NCBI GenBank assembly: GCA_016208345.1 | Contig: JACQYG010000305.1 | Coordinates: 1 to 15,066, forward strand | Direction of reading: 5' to 3' | From: Chloroflexota bacterium | GTDB lineage: Bacteria > Chloroflexota > DTOL01 > JACQYG01 | DNA length: 15,066 bases | Shown: positions 1 to 7,243 of the stretch, in pieces | Layout: the number at the start of each line of letters is the position of its first letter | Position numbering within the stretch: the first letter of the stretch is position 1 | The notes under the pieces: generated by a model | What the model was told of the DNA's origin: nothing | The model's input: only the letters and a program-made list of their open reading frames with translations | Database searches by the model: none | Made by a program: the position numbers and the translations under genes

Positions 1-450
1 CACGTTCACGTAGTAGCGGCGCACTGGGCCGGCTGCATTGGAGTAACCGATCACGCCGAGGTCAATGGTCATGGTGGTTTCGCCCACGAGGTGCTGACAC
101 GCTTGTTCGTAGTCACGCGGGATGCCGAACGTTCGCCCAAAATCAGCGCCGGTGCCCGTGGGTATCATCCCCAGTAGAACACCGGTTGGTATCTCACCCT
201 GGCTTCCCACCAGGCCGTTTGCTACCTCATTGACTGTCCCATCTCCACCCACCGCCACCACCAGTTGGCAGCCATCTTCAACTGCTCGTCGCGCCAGTTC
301 CACGGCATGGCCGGGCCGTTCGGTGAAGCAGTGGTCGAACCACAGGCCTTGTCTCTCCAAGAGCGCCCTGATGCGAGGCCATTTCTTTGCCGTGGCACCG
401 TTGGCCGAAACTGGGTTCACGATCAGGCGGCACTTGCCGATTTGGGCCAT
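1..450 (-). CDS. Diacylglycerol kinase-family lipid kinase (YegS/BmrU-like), 3' end cut by window edge
   Basis: The first 150 residues are visible and the frame is open to base 1, so the C-terminal half lies outside the window. The ATG at 450 is preceded by GGGAGG seven bases upstream, a strong ribosome site that lies inside the end of rsmE. The N-terminus shows the DAGK catalytic fold: an early VNP (residues 11-13), the nucleotide-binding GGDGT motif (68-72) followed by VNEVANGL, and a PTGTGADFGRTFGIP block (97-111). Family members phosphorylate diacylglycerol or related lipids with ATP at the inner membrane face; some are sphingosine- or phosphatidylglycerol-type kinases, so the substrate cannot be named. 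The gap to the rsmE stop is only three bases, so it is probably the last visible gene of the dnaJ-prmA-rsmE unit. The family assignment is firm; the substrate is unknown. Confidence 0.88.
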   Translation of the reverse strand, partial: MAQIGKCRLIVNPVSANGATAKKWPRIRALLERQGLWFDHCFTERPGHAVELARRAVEDGCQLVVAVGGDGTVNEVANGLVGSQGEIPTGVLLGMIPTGTGADFGRTFGIPRDYEQACQHLVGETTMTIDLGVIGYSNAAGPVRRYYVNV

Positions 451-453
451 CTC

Positions 454-1260
454 TCAGCCTCCCAGGTCGCCGAATTCATAGAGTATGGCCGCCGTGGCCG
501 CCAGCCCAGCCGTCTCTGCCCGAAGGATTCTGGGCCCTAAGCTCACAGGAACTATGCCGTAGCGCTGAGCCCAACTAACCTCCTCCGGGCAAAAGCCTCC
601 CTCTGGCCCGATGAACAGGCTTACAGAAAAGGGCCTGGGCCGTAGGCCGGGCCTGGAGACGCCACCCTGTCCTTCCCTGGCCTCTTTGCTAGCCGAGGCC
701 GCCCTTTCGCCGATGATCCCCTTAAGGCTTTGAACCCTTTCTCCCTCCCACGGGATGAGTGATAACCCCCTGCCAGCATTCTGTTCACAAGCCTGCCGGA
801 AAAGGATCGCCGGTCTTAAGGCCGGAAATTTGGCGCGGCCGCACAGTTCTGCCGCCTCCAGGATGATGCGCTGATAGCGGGCCAGCTTGACCGACGCCTG
901 GCTCATGGTTGCCACCACGCAGCGGTCGCAGATCAGTGGAACGAATTCGATGACGCCCAATTCCGTGCCCTTTTGCAGCACGTACTCGAAATGATCGCCC
1001 TTGAGCAAGGCTTGGTACAGGGTGATCTTGGTGCGAGGCTCCCGGGTGGCCAGGGATTTGCCCCGAAGAATCCCCCTCGCCTGGAGGGAAGCCACGCGGA
1101 TCAGCTCGACCCGAAATTCCCAGCCGGAGTTGTCCAACAGCACTATCTGCTCACCCGGTCGCAGGCGCAAGACATCAGCGATTTGATGCGCCCGGCCACC
1201 GGCGATGTCAATGGGATCGCTGCGGAGCCACTCCGCTGGCACGAAAAACCGGTGCGTCAT
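454..1260 (-). CDS. rsmE: 16S rRNA (uracil(1498)-N3)-methyltransferase RsmE
   Basis: The 268-residue product matches the SPOUT-class methyltransferase that makes m3U1498 in 16S rRNA from S-adenosylmethionine, acting on the 30S subunit in the cytoplasm. The N-terminal PUA-like domain starts with HRFFVP (residues 3-8) and includes HQIADVLRLRPGE. The C-terminal trefoil-knot SAM site shows FIGPEGGF (216-223) and LGPRILRAETA (241-251), the family signatures. The central QKGTELGV (96-103) is also typical. Residues about 184-210 form an Ala/Gly/Arg-rich stretch between the conserved blocks that looks like a lineage-specific loop. The start ATG overlaps the prmA stop by four bases (ATGA), which points to translational coupling. 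Length is slightly above the usual 240-250 residues because of this loop. Confidence 0.95.
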   Translation of the reverse strand: MTHRFFVPAEWLRSDPIDIAGGRAHQIADVLRLRPGEQIVLLDNSGWEFRVELIRVASLQARGILRGKSLATREPRTKITLYQALLKGDHFEYVLQKGTELGVIEFVPLICDRCVVATMSQASVKLARYQRIILEAAELCGRAKFPALRPAILFRQACEQNAGRGLSLIPWEGERVQSLKGIIGERAASASKEAREGQGGVSRPGLRPRPFSVSLFIGPEGGFCPEEVSWAQRYGIVPVSLGPRILRAETAGLAATAAILYEFGDLGG

Positions 1261-2189
1261 CGGTTACTGACCAGGGTAACCCAGTCGCCTTGGCGAAGCG
1301 TTTCGCTCACCGTGAAGCCCGCTTCTTGGAGGGCCCGGCAAACCTCCTGCTCTCTCTCGGCGATGATGCCGGAGGCCAGGAGCACCCCTTCCCTCGCCAG
1401 CACGGCAGCGAGACCGGGCGCCATCTCCACGATAACCCCGGCGATGATGTTAGCGACTACCAGGTCAAATGGAGGAAGGACAGTGGGACCCAGGATGCCA
1501 GGGTCCGGCGTTATTTGCCCGCTTGAGCTGATGGTGCCCTGGACCACCTGAACGATGCCCTGGAGCCGATTGAGCTCCACGTTACTTCGGGCTGCCGAGG
1601 CCGCCACGGGGTTGATGTCCAGGGCGAGTACGCTGTGGGCTCCCAAGCGGGCGGCAGCTATGGCCTGGATGCCGGAGCCCGTGCCAACGTCCAGCAATTT
1701 GGCCCCGGCGGTTACGCGTTTCTCCAGCTCCACCAGGCACATGATGGTGGTGGGGTGAAGGCCAGTGCCGAAGGCCATGCCCGGGTCCAGATAGATCACC
1801 AGCTCTCCAGCGCCGGGATTGTACCTTCGCCAAGCTGGCACAATGACCAGGTTTCTCCCCAGGTGAAGCACTTGATAGTGCTGTTTCCAGGCGTGGGCCC
1901 AATCGTCCTCGGCCACTCGCCGGGTGCTCAGCCGGGAGACCGGACGCACGAAGCTCAAATGATCGGTGGCGGTTTTCAGTTGGCGAAGCTTTATTCTTTC
2001 CTTTCCGTCGGCCGGAATGTATCCCCTCACCGCTACCGGTTGCTCCGGGTCCACCACCACGCCTCCCTCGGCCAGGGGCTGGACCGTGGGCTCAATGGCT
2101 ACGCCCCCATGGCAAAAATCGCGAAAGAGCCCAGCCAGGGCCTCCACCGCCTCCGCATCAGCGGATACCGCCACCTCAACCCATTCCAC
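1257..2189 (-). CDS. prmA: Ribosomal protein L11 methyltransferase PrmA
   Basis: The 310-residue product is a class I SAM-dependent methyltransferase that trimethylates ribosomal protein L11. Visible motifs are DPGMAFGTGLHPTT (residues 135-148), typical of PrmA; the SAM-binding LLDVGTGSGIQAIAAARLGA (165-184); the acidic LALDINP of motif II; and VVANIIAGVI (244-253), which holds the NPPY-like catalytic position. Residues 1-90 form the L11-recognition domain. The start is a GTG two bases after the dnaJ stop, with only a weak ribosome site, so translation probably depends on dnaJ. The stop overlaps the rsmE start. Following dnaJ with prmA and rsmE is a common arrangement in Firmicutes and related phyla. 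An insert near residues 218-240 precedes the NIIA motif. Confidence 0.95.
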   Translation of the reverse strand: MEWVEVAVSADAEAVEALAGLFRDFCHGGVAIEPTVQPLAEGGVVVDPEQPVAVRGYIPADGKERIKLRQLKTATDHLSFVRPVSRLSTRRVAEDDWAHAWKQHYQVLHLGRNLVIVPAWRRYNPGAGELVIYLDPGMAFGTGLHPTTIMCLVELEKRVTAGAKLLDVGTGSGIQAIAAARLGAHSVLALDINPVAASAARSNVELNRLQGIVQVVQGTISSSGQITPDPGILGPTVLPPFDLVVANIIAGVIVEMAPGLAAVLAREGVLLASGIIAEREQEVCRALQEAGFTVSETLRQGDWVTLVSNR

Positions 2190-2191
2190 GG

Positions 2192-3310
2192 CTACACACC
2201 GAAGGCATCCTTGACTTTGTCAAAGAATCCCCGTTCGTCCTGGGGGACAACCTCATGACCAAAGGTCTTTGCCAGCTCCGCAAATAGCCTTCTCTGCTCC
2301 TCGGTCAGCTCAGTGGGGGTTACTACCTGAACGTGGACCCGCTGGTCGCCTCGTCGGCTGGAATGAACGTAGGGAACGCCTTTTTCCCGCAGGAAGAACA
2401 CCGTGCCGTGTTGCGTCCCTGGGGGAATGCTGAGCTTGACCGGCCCATCCACCGTGGGCACCGCCACCTCGTCGCCCAAGGCCGCTTGAGCGAAATTCAG
2501 CTTGAGATCGTAGAGGATATCGTTGCCCTCTCGCCGAAACAAGCGGTGCTTCTTGATGGACAAGACCACATAGAGGTTGCCCGGCGGGCCACCCCATGTC
2601 CCGAGCTCGCCCTCACCGGTCAATCGCATCTGATTGCCGTCGTCCACACCGGCCGGGACCGTGACGCGTATCTTCTTGGTCACCCGCACCTGCCGTCGGC
2701 CTCTACATTCGGGACAGGGGCTGGTTATCACCCTCCCCTCGCCCTGGCACCGGTCGCATATGGTCACGTTGACGAACTGGCCGAAGATCGATCGTTGAAC
2801 CCGGCGCACCTCGCCGGTGCCGTTGCATAGCGGGCAGCGCGCGGGTTGGGTTCCGGGCTCGCTGCCAGAGCCCCGGCAGGTGCCGCAGGTCTGCCATCGT
2901 GGCACCTCAATGTCTTTCTCACAGCCAAAGACCGCTTCCTCGAAGGTTATGGTCAGATTGTAGCGCAGGTCGGCTCCTCGCTGCGGGCCCCGGCGGGTGG
3001 CGGTGCCCGCCATGCCGCCGAAGAAGCTCTCGAAGATGTCCGTGATGTCTCCGAAGGGGCTATAGGCACCGCCACCCAGCCTGCCTTCAAGGCCAGCGTG
3101 TCCAAAGCGGTCATAGGTGGAGCGCTTGTCGGGGTCGCTTAGGACCTCGTAGGCCTCGTTGATCTCCTTGAAGCGGTCCTCAGCATCTGCGGCCTTGCTT
3201 ACGTCCGGGTGATATTGCCGGGCCAGGCGTCGGAAGGCCTTCTTGACGTCATCCTCACTGGCGCCCCTGCTCACCCCCAGGACCTCATAGTAATCTCGTT
3301 TATATGCCAT
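2192..3310 (-). CDS. dnaJ: Chaperone DnaJ (Hsp40)
   Basis: The 372-residue type I Hsp40 delivers unfolded clients to DnaK and stimulates its ATPase. The J domain (1-70) contains HPD at 34-36. A Gly/Phe-rich segment follows, including [16 protein letters not shown]. Four zinc-binding repeats appear: CGTCRGSG (142-149), CPLCNGTG (159-166), CDRCQGEG (185-192) and CPECRGRR (199-206). The fourth keeps both cysteines but lacks the final glycine. The C-terminal client-binding domains follow. The ATG at 3310 is preferred over a TTG one codon earlier because [12 protein letters not shown] fits the family start; AGAAGG lies about ten bases upstream. The gene is separated from dnaK by 145 bases holding an intrinsic terminator and a candidate promoter, so it may be transcribed apart from dnaK. 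Confidence 0.97.
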   Translation of the reverse strand: MAYKRDYYEVLGVSRGASEDDVKKAFRRLARQYHPDVSKAADAEDRFKEINEAYEVLSDPDKRSTYDRFGHAGLEGRLGGGAYSPFGDITDIFESFFGGMAGTATRRGPQRGADLRYNLTITFEEAVFGCEKDIEVPRWQTCGTCRGSGSEPGTQPARCPLCNGTGEVRRVQRSIFGQFVNVTICDRCQGEGRVITSPCPECRGRRQVRVTKKIRVTVPAGVDDGNQMRLTGEGELGTWGGPPGNLYVVLSIKKHRLFRREGNDILYDLKLNFAQAALGDEVAVPTVDGPVKLSIPPGTQHGTVFFLREKGVPYVHSSRRGDQRVHVQVVTPTELTEEQRRLFAELAKTFGHEVVPQDERGFFDKVKDAFGV

Positions 3311-3336
3311 CAAAGCCCAGCCTTCTCAAGATCAAA

Positions 3337-3352
3337 GCGCCGGCTGCGGCGC
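3337..3352 (-). other. Perfect hairpin in the dnaJ leader
   Basis: Six-base arms GCGCCG and CGGCGC enclose a four-base CAGC loop. The hairpin sits just downstream of the candidate dnaJ promoter, near the expected transcript start, and lacks a following U tract, so it is not an intrinsic terminator. It could stabilise the 5' end of a dnaJ transcript; this role is inference. Confidence 0.4.
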
Positions 3353-3359
3353 AGGCTAC

Positions 3360-3388
3360 AGTTTACCCCAATACCCATCCTCAGTCAA
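3360..3388 (-). promoter_or_regulatory. Candidate sigma-A promoter for dnaJ-prmA-rsmE
   Basis: On the minus strand TTGACT (3388-3383, five of six matches to the -35 consensus) is followed by a 17-base spacer and TAAACT (3365-3360, four of six matches to the -10). It starts 11 bases after the U tract of the terminator between dnaK and dnaJ. No CIRCE element accompanies it. The predicted leader to the dnaJ ATG is roughly 43 bases. The placement is persuasive, but the -10 is weak. Confidence 0.55.
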
Positions 3389-3399
3389 GGGTGTTGGGC

Positions 3400-3441
3400 A
3401 AAAAACGAACGGGGCCAGGAGCGCATACGCCCTGACCCCGT
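3400..3441 (-). terminator. Intrinsic terminator or attenuator between dnaK and dnaJ
   Basis: Reading the minus strand, ACGGGGTCAGG (3441-3431) pairs with CCTGGCCCCGT (3419-3409) through ten Watson-Crick pairs and one G-U. The enclosed 11 bases can add a short GCG/CGC extension. After TCG comes a run of six T (3405-3400). The hairpin begins 14 bases after the dnaK stop at 3456. The structure fits a Rho-independent terminator; it may only partly stop transcription, leaving some readthrough into dnaJ. Confidence 0.85.
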
Positions 3442-3455
3442 CTGAAGCCTCTGGC

Positions 3456-5354
3456 CTAAACCTCCCTGAATTCGCCTTCCACGGTGCCCTCCTCGCTGGG
3501 GCCAGGACCGGGCGCACCCCCCGGCGGCGGACCCCCGGGCCCGGCCTGGCCCGGCTGGCCGTATACCGCAGCGCCTATCTTCTGCATGGCCTCGGAGAGC
3601 TCCTGCATGGTCCTTTGGATGTACTGGTTGTCGGTCCCCTGGAGGGCAGACCGCACCGCGGCGATCTTGCCCTCGATCTGGCTCTTGAGCTCCGAGGGCA
3701 CCTTGTCGCCATGTTCCCGTAGGGTGCGTTCCGCCGAATAGGCCAGGGAATCGGCCTGGTTGCGGATCTCGATGGACTCGCGCTTCTTGGAATCCTCAGC
3801 CGCGTGCATCTCGGCCTCTTTCACCATGCGCTCCACCTCGTCCTTGGACAGGCCGCTGGAAGCCGTGATGGTGATGCGCTGTTCCCGGCCGGTGCCCTTG
3901 TCCTTAGCCGACACGTTCAGGATGCCATTGGCGTCGATGTCGAAGGTCACCTCGATCTGCGGCACACCTCGTGGGGCCGGCAGGAGACCATCCAAGATAA
4001 AGCGGCCCAGGGTACGGTTCTCCGCCGCCAGGGGGCGCTCCCCCTGAAGCACGTGTATCTCCACGCTGGGCTGGTTGTCCGAGGCGGTGGAGAAGATCTG
4101 GCTTTTGGCAGTGGGAATGGTGGTGTTCCGCGAGATAAGCGGCGTGGCCACGCCACCCAGGGTCTCGATAGACAGGGTGAGCGGAGTGATATCCAGGAGC
4201 AGGATATCCTTCACCTCACCGCCCAGGACACCCGCCTGGATGGCAGCACCCACCGCCACCACCTCGTCGGGGTTGACCCCCTTGTGAGGTTCCTTAGCAA
4301 AAAGCCGCTTCACCAACTCTTGCACCGCCGGCATGCGGGTCTGGCCGCCCACCAGCACCACCTCGTCGATGTCCCTGGCGGTGACGGCGGCGTCTTCCAT
4401 GGCCCGGCCGCAGGGGCCGGCCGTCTTTTCGACCAGCTCCTGCACCAACTGCTCCAGCTTGGAGCGGGTTAGCGTGATGTTCAGGTGCTTGGGGCCACTG
4501 GCATCGGCGGTTATGAAAGGCAGATTGACCTCGGTCTGCATCACCGTGGAGAGCTCGCATTTGGCCTTCTCCGCCGCCTCTTTCAATCTCTGAAGGGCCA
4601 TGCGGTCCTGGCGCAGGTCAATGCCCTGCTCTCGCTTGAACTCATCGCAAAGCCAATCGATGATGCGCTGATCGAAGTCGTCCCCGCCCAGGTGGGTATC
4701 CCCGTTGGTCGATTTCACCTCAAAGACGCCCTCGCCCAGTTCCAAGATCGAGATATCAAACGTCCCCCCACCCAGGTCGTAGACGGCGATGCGCTCATCT
4801 TTCTTTTTGTCCAGGCCGTAGGCCAGCGAAGAGGCGGTAGGCTCATTGATGATCCGCAGCACCTCCAGCCCGGCGATCTTTCCGGCGTCCTTGGTGGCCT
4901 GTCGCTGGCTGTCGTTGAAATAGGCCGGGACGGTGATCACCGCCTGGGTGATCCTCTCGCCCAGGTAGGCCTCCGCATCCTGCTTCATCTTCTGCAGGAT
5001 CATCGCCGAGATCTCCGGTGGCGAATACTGTCGATCGCCCATCCACACGCGAACATCGCCGTTAGGGGCCTCGCTCAGCTTGTATGGCACCAACTTCTTG
5101 TCATATTGCACCGAAGGCTCATTGTATTTTCGCCCCATGAAACGCTTGATGGAGAAAATGGTATTCTCCGGGTTGGTGATCGCCTGCCGTTTAGCCACCT
5201 GGCCCACCAGGCGTTCTCCAGTCTTGGTCACGGCCACCACCGAGGGGGTTATGCGTCCCCCCTCGGCATTCGGGATGACCACCGGTTCTCCGCCCTCCAT
5301 GACCGCCATGCAGGAGTTAGTGGTTCCCAGGTCTATTCCCAATATCTTGCCCAT
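3456..5354 (-). CDS. dnaK: Chaperone DnaK (Hsp70)
   Basis: The 632-residue product is a full-length Hsp70, the ATP-driven chaperone that works with DnaJ and GrpE in the cytoplasm. The nucleotide-binding domain (about 1-360) opens with [17 protein letters not shown] and carries [18 protein letters not shown] and [17 protein letters not shown]. The substrate-binding domain follows with [17 protein letters not shown] and the [20 protein letters not shown] block, then the helical lid (about 480-590). The tail is Gly/Pro-rich and ends in EGEFREV, a divergent version of the acidic tails of other DnaKs. The ATG at 5354 has GGAGGAGG nine bases upstream, the strongest ribosome site in the operon, fitting high expression. 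grpE ends 44 bases upstream; downstream lies a terminator. Confidence 0.98.
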   Translation of the reverse strand: MGKILGIDLGTTNSCMAVMEGGEPVVIPNAEGGRITPSVVAVTKTGERLVGQVAKRQAITNPENTIFSIKRFMGRKYNEPSVQYDKKLVPYKLSEAPNGDVRVWMGDRQYSPPEISAMILQKMKQDAEAYLGERITQAVITVPAYFNDSQRQATKDAGKIAGLEVLRIINEPTASSLAYGLDKKKDERIAVYDLGGGTFDISILELGEGVFEVKSTNGDTHLGGDDFDQRIIDWLCDEFKREQGIDLRQDRMALQRLKEAAEKAKCELSTVMQTEVNLPFITADASGPKHLNITLTRSKLEQLVQELVEKTAGPCGRAMEDAAVTARDIDEVVLVGGQTRMPAVQELVKRLFAKEPHKGVNPDEVVAVGAAIQAGVLGGEVKDILLLDITPLTLSIETLGGVATPLISRNTTIPTAKSQIFSTASDNQPSVEIHVLQGERPLAAENRTLGRFILDGLLPAPRGVPQIEVTFDIDANGILNVSAKDKGTGREQRITITASSGLSKDEVERMVKEAEMHAAEDSKKRESIEIRNQADSLAYSAERTLREHGDKVPSELKSQIEGKIAAVRSALQGTDNQYIQRTMQELSEAMQKIGAAVYGQPGQAGPGGPPPGGAPGPGPSEEGTVEGEFREV

Positions 5355-5398
5355 GATTTTTATCCTCCTCCAATTGCGAAATGCACGCTGATTGCCGA

Positions 5399-5998
5399 CT
5401 ACTGCTCAGCTCCCTGCTTGCCCTGGTCGGCAACGTTTTCGCGTTTCTTGCCCACCTTGGCCAACGTGGGCCTGATCACTCTATCTTGAAACTTGTAGCC
5501 TCTTTGCAGTTCTGCCACTACCTTGCCGTCGTTCTCGTCAGAGCCTTCCTCATGGATTATCGCCTCATGCAGTTGGGGGTCGAAGTCTGTGCCCATGGCT
5601 TCGATGGGCGCCAGTCCCTCCTGTTCCAGGATGGCCCGCATCTTACGCTCGATCAGCGCAATGCCCTCGATCCAGGTGAGCCCAACCAGCTCTCTGGGAA
5701 CCGTGACAAAGGCCCGTTCGAAGTCGTCCAACACCGACAACAGCTTCATCACCAAGGTGGCATTAGCGAATTTTATCAGGTCGTTTCTCTCCTGTTCGGC
5801 ACGACGGCGATAATTGATGAAATCCGCTTGCGCCCGCTGCCAACCGGCCAGGAAGTTCGCTGACTTGGACTTTTCCTCCTCCAGATCCTTCTTCAGGGCC
5901 TCCAGCTCGGAGGGCACCTCGGCGACCCCCGCTACCGGTACCTTCTCCTCGGATGCCCGGGAGGTAGCAACCTCCTCCTGATTCGTCTCCGACACCAC
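5399..5998 (-). CDS. grpE: Nucleotide exchange factor GrpE
   Basis: The 199-residue product is the co-chaperone that speeds ADP release from DnaK. A charged N-terminal region (about 30-90) rich in Glu and Lys forms the long dimeric coiled coil, with [23 protein letters not shown] at its end, a hallmark of the family. The C-terminal beta domain contains [15 protein letters not shown] and a [13 protein letters not shown] block that resembles the usual RPAMVVVSK ending. The start is one of two adjacent GTG codons (5998 or 5995); GGAGG lies five or eight bases upstream, so the second has the better spacing. The gene lies 57 bases after hrcA and 44 before dnaK, with no promoter or terminator seen on either side. 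Confidence 0.96.
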   Translation of the reverse strand: MVSETNQEEVATSRASEEKVPVAGVAEVPSELEALKKDLEEEKSKSANFLAGWQRAQADFINYRRRAEQERNDLIKFANATLVMKLLSVLDDFERAFVTVPRELVGLTWIEGIALIERKMRAILEQEGLAPIEAMGTDFDPQLHEAIIHEEGSDENDGKVVAELQRGYKFQDRVIRPTLAKVGKKRENVADQGKQGAEQ

Positions 5999-6055
5999 GT
6001 CAACCTCCAGATAAAAGATTAGTACGCCATAATGACTCGGAAAGTCAGAGCAGGC

Positions 6056-7084
6056 CTATCTTTCGCCATACAGTTCGCCCAGGAGCCCGCTCATTAACTG
6101 GGCCATGAACCGCACGGTGGAGATAGCTCGCCAATAGGGCAGGCGAGTGGGGCCTAACACGCCCAGCACCCCTGCGGCCTCGCCCTTCACGCCGTAGCGC
6201 GACAGGACCATGCTGAATTGCCGGAGCTTCTCCCAGGGGTTCTCAGCACCGATGATCACCTGAACCCCCTCGGACATCAAGACCTGTGGCATCACCGCCG
6301 ACAGGAAGCTCCGCTGCTCCAAGAGTTCCAATATCTGCCGGGCCCGATCTACCTGGCTGAACTCAGGCTGGCTCAAGACATTGATCAGGCCGTTGTGGTA
6401 CACCTCCTGGTGGCCCAGCTCGTCCAGTTGGCGCACGATCTTGACCAACACCTCCGCTACCTGGCGCTCCAGCCCACCGAGCTGGTTCAGCTTGCCCTGG
6501 ATCTGCTCGGCCGTGGCCTCTTGAAATAGCGAGTTGAGCCGGTTGGCAATGGCGCTCAATTCTCCCTGAGCCAACGGGCGATCAAAGCTGAGCATCTGTT
6601 CCTTGACCGTGCCGCCCTGGAGCACCAACACCATAAGTGCCAGGTCCTCCTGTACGGAGATCAACTCGAAATGCCTTACCCTCGATCGCGCCGCCACCGG
6701 CGGCGTGATCAATGCGGCGCTCTGGACCGAGTGGGCCAGGATGGCCATGGCCAGGCGCAGCCATTGATCCAGTTCCAACTCGACCTGATGGAACTGGTGC
6801 TGGATCATCAAGCGCTCCACCTGAGGCAGCTCTGCCTCCTCCATGAGCGATTCCACGTAGTAACGATAGCCCTTATCCGTGGGCACCCGTCCGGCAGAGG
6901 TATGTGGGTGGGTGACGAGCCCCAACTCCTCCAGGGCAGCCATCTCGTTGCGGATCGTGGCCGGGCTCACCTTTAAGGTGTATTTGCCAGCGACCAGTTC
7001 CGAGGCCACGGGCATCGCTGAGGAGATGTAATCCCCCACGATGATCTTGAGCAAGGCTCTCTGTCGCTCAGTCAAGGGTTCCAT
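6056..7084 (-). CDS. hrcA: Heat-inducible transcription repressor HrcA
   Basis: The 342-residue product is the repressor that binds CIRCE operators and is kept active by GroEL, so misfolded protein relieves repression. The N-terminal winged helix (residues 1-80) starts LTERQRALLKIIVGDYI and holds the recognition segment SPATIRNEMAALEELGLVTH followed by HTSAGRVPTDKGYRYYV, all diagnostic. The rest is the HrcA dimerisation and inserted dimerising domain. A perfect CIRCE lies 18 bases upstream of the start codon, so the gene is autoregulated. The ribosome site before the ATG is weak, which could keep repressor levels below those of GrpE and DnaK. Being the first gene of the chaperone operon is the usual arrangement in Gram-positive bacteria and several other phyla. 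Confidence 0.97.
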   Translation of the reverse strand: MEPLTERQRALLKIIVGDYISSAMPVASELVAGKYTLKVSPATIRNEMAALEELGLVTHPHTSAGRVPTDKGYRYYVESLMEEAELPQVERLMIQHQFHQVELELDQWLRLAMAILAHSVQSAALITPPVAARSRVRHFELISVQEDLALMVLVLQGGTVKEQMLSFDRPLAQGELSAIANRLNSLFQEATAEQIQGKLNQLGGLERQVAEVLVKIVRQLDELGHQEVYHNGLINVLSQPEFSQVDRARQILELLEQRSFLSAVMPQVLMSEGVQVIIGAENPWEKLRQFSMVLSRYGVKGEAAGVLGVLGPTRLPYWRAISTVRFMAQLMSGLLGELYGER

Positions 7085-7101
7085 GTCATGGTCCAGTCAA
7101 G

Positions 7102-7128
7102 TTAGCACTCTCGACATGAGAGTGCTAA
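7102..7128. promoter_or_regulatory. CIRCE operator (HrcA binding site)
   Basis: TTAGCACTC (7102-7110) and GAGTGCTAA (7120-7128) are separated by exactly nine bases, matching the CIRCE consensus at all 18 arm positions. It begins one base downstream of the -10 hexamer and covers the expected start of transcription of hrcA, the best position for HrcA to block RNA polymerase. It would also form a hairpin in the mRNA leader. Confidence 0.97.
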
Positions 7129-7129
7129 T

Positions 7130-7158
7130 ACTATAGCACCATTTTGTTGGCCTGTCAA
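7130..7158 (-). promoter_or_regulatory. Sigma-A promoter of the hrcA-grpE-dnaK operon
   Basis: On the minus strand a perfect TTGACA (7158-7153) is followed by a 17-base spacer and TATAGT (7135-7130, five of six). The CIRCE operator starts immediately after it. Transcription should start near 7123, inside the operator, giving a leader of about 40 bases. This is the strongest housekeeping promoter visible in the window. Confidence 0.9.
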
Positions 7159-7243
7159 TATGTTCGTCCAGGTTCGGGGGCCTCGTGACCAGGAGCCCGT
7201 CCTGGGGCGAGAAGCCGGGCGGTGAGGCAGCACCCGGGCCGCC

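Noticed and set aside
4485..5489. Plus-strand open frame (334 codons) opposite dnaK
   Set aside because: The codon bias of dnaK creates an antisense open frame; the product has no family motif and no ribosome site of note.
7189..7205. Hairpin CCAGGA/TCCTGG downstream of the sugar phosphotransferase gene
   Set aside because: Six-base stem with a five-base loop but no U tract after it in the minus-strand direction, so not called as an intrinsic terminator.
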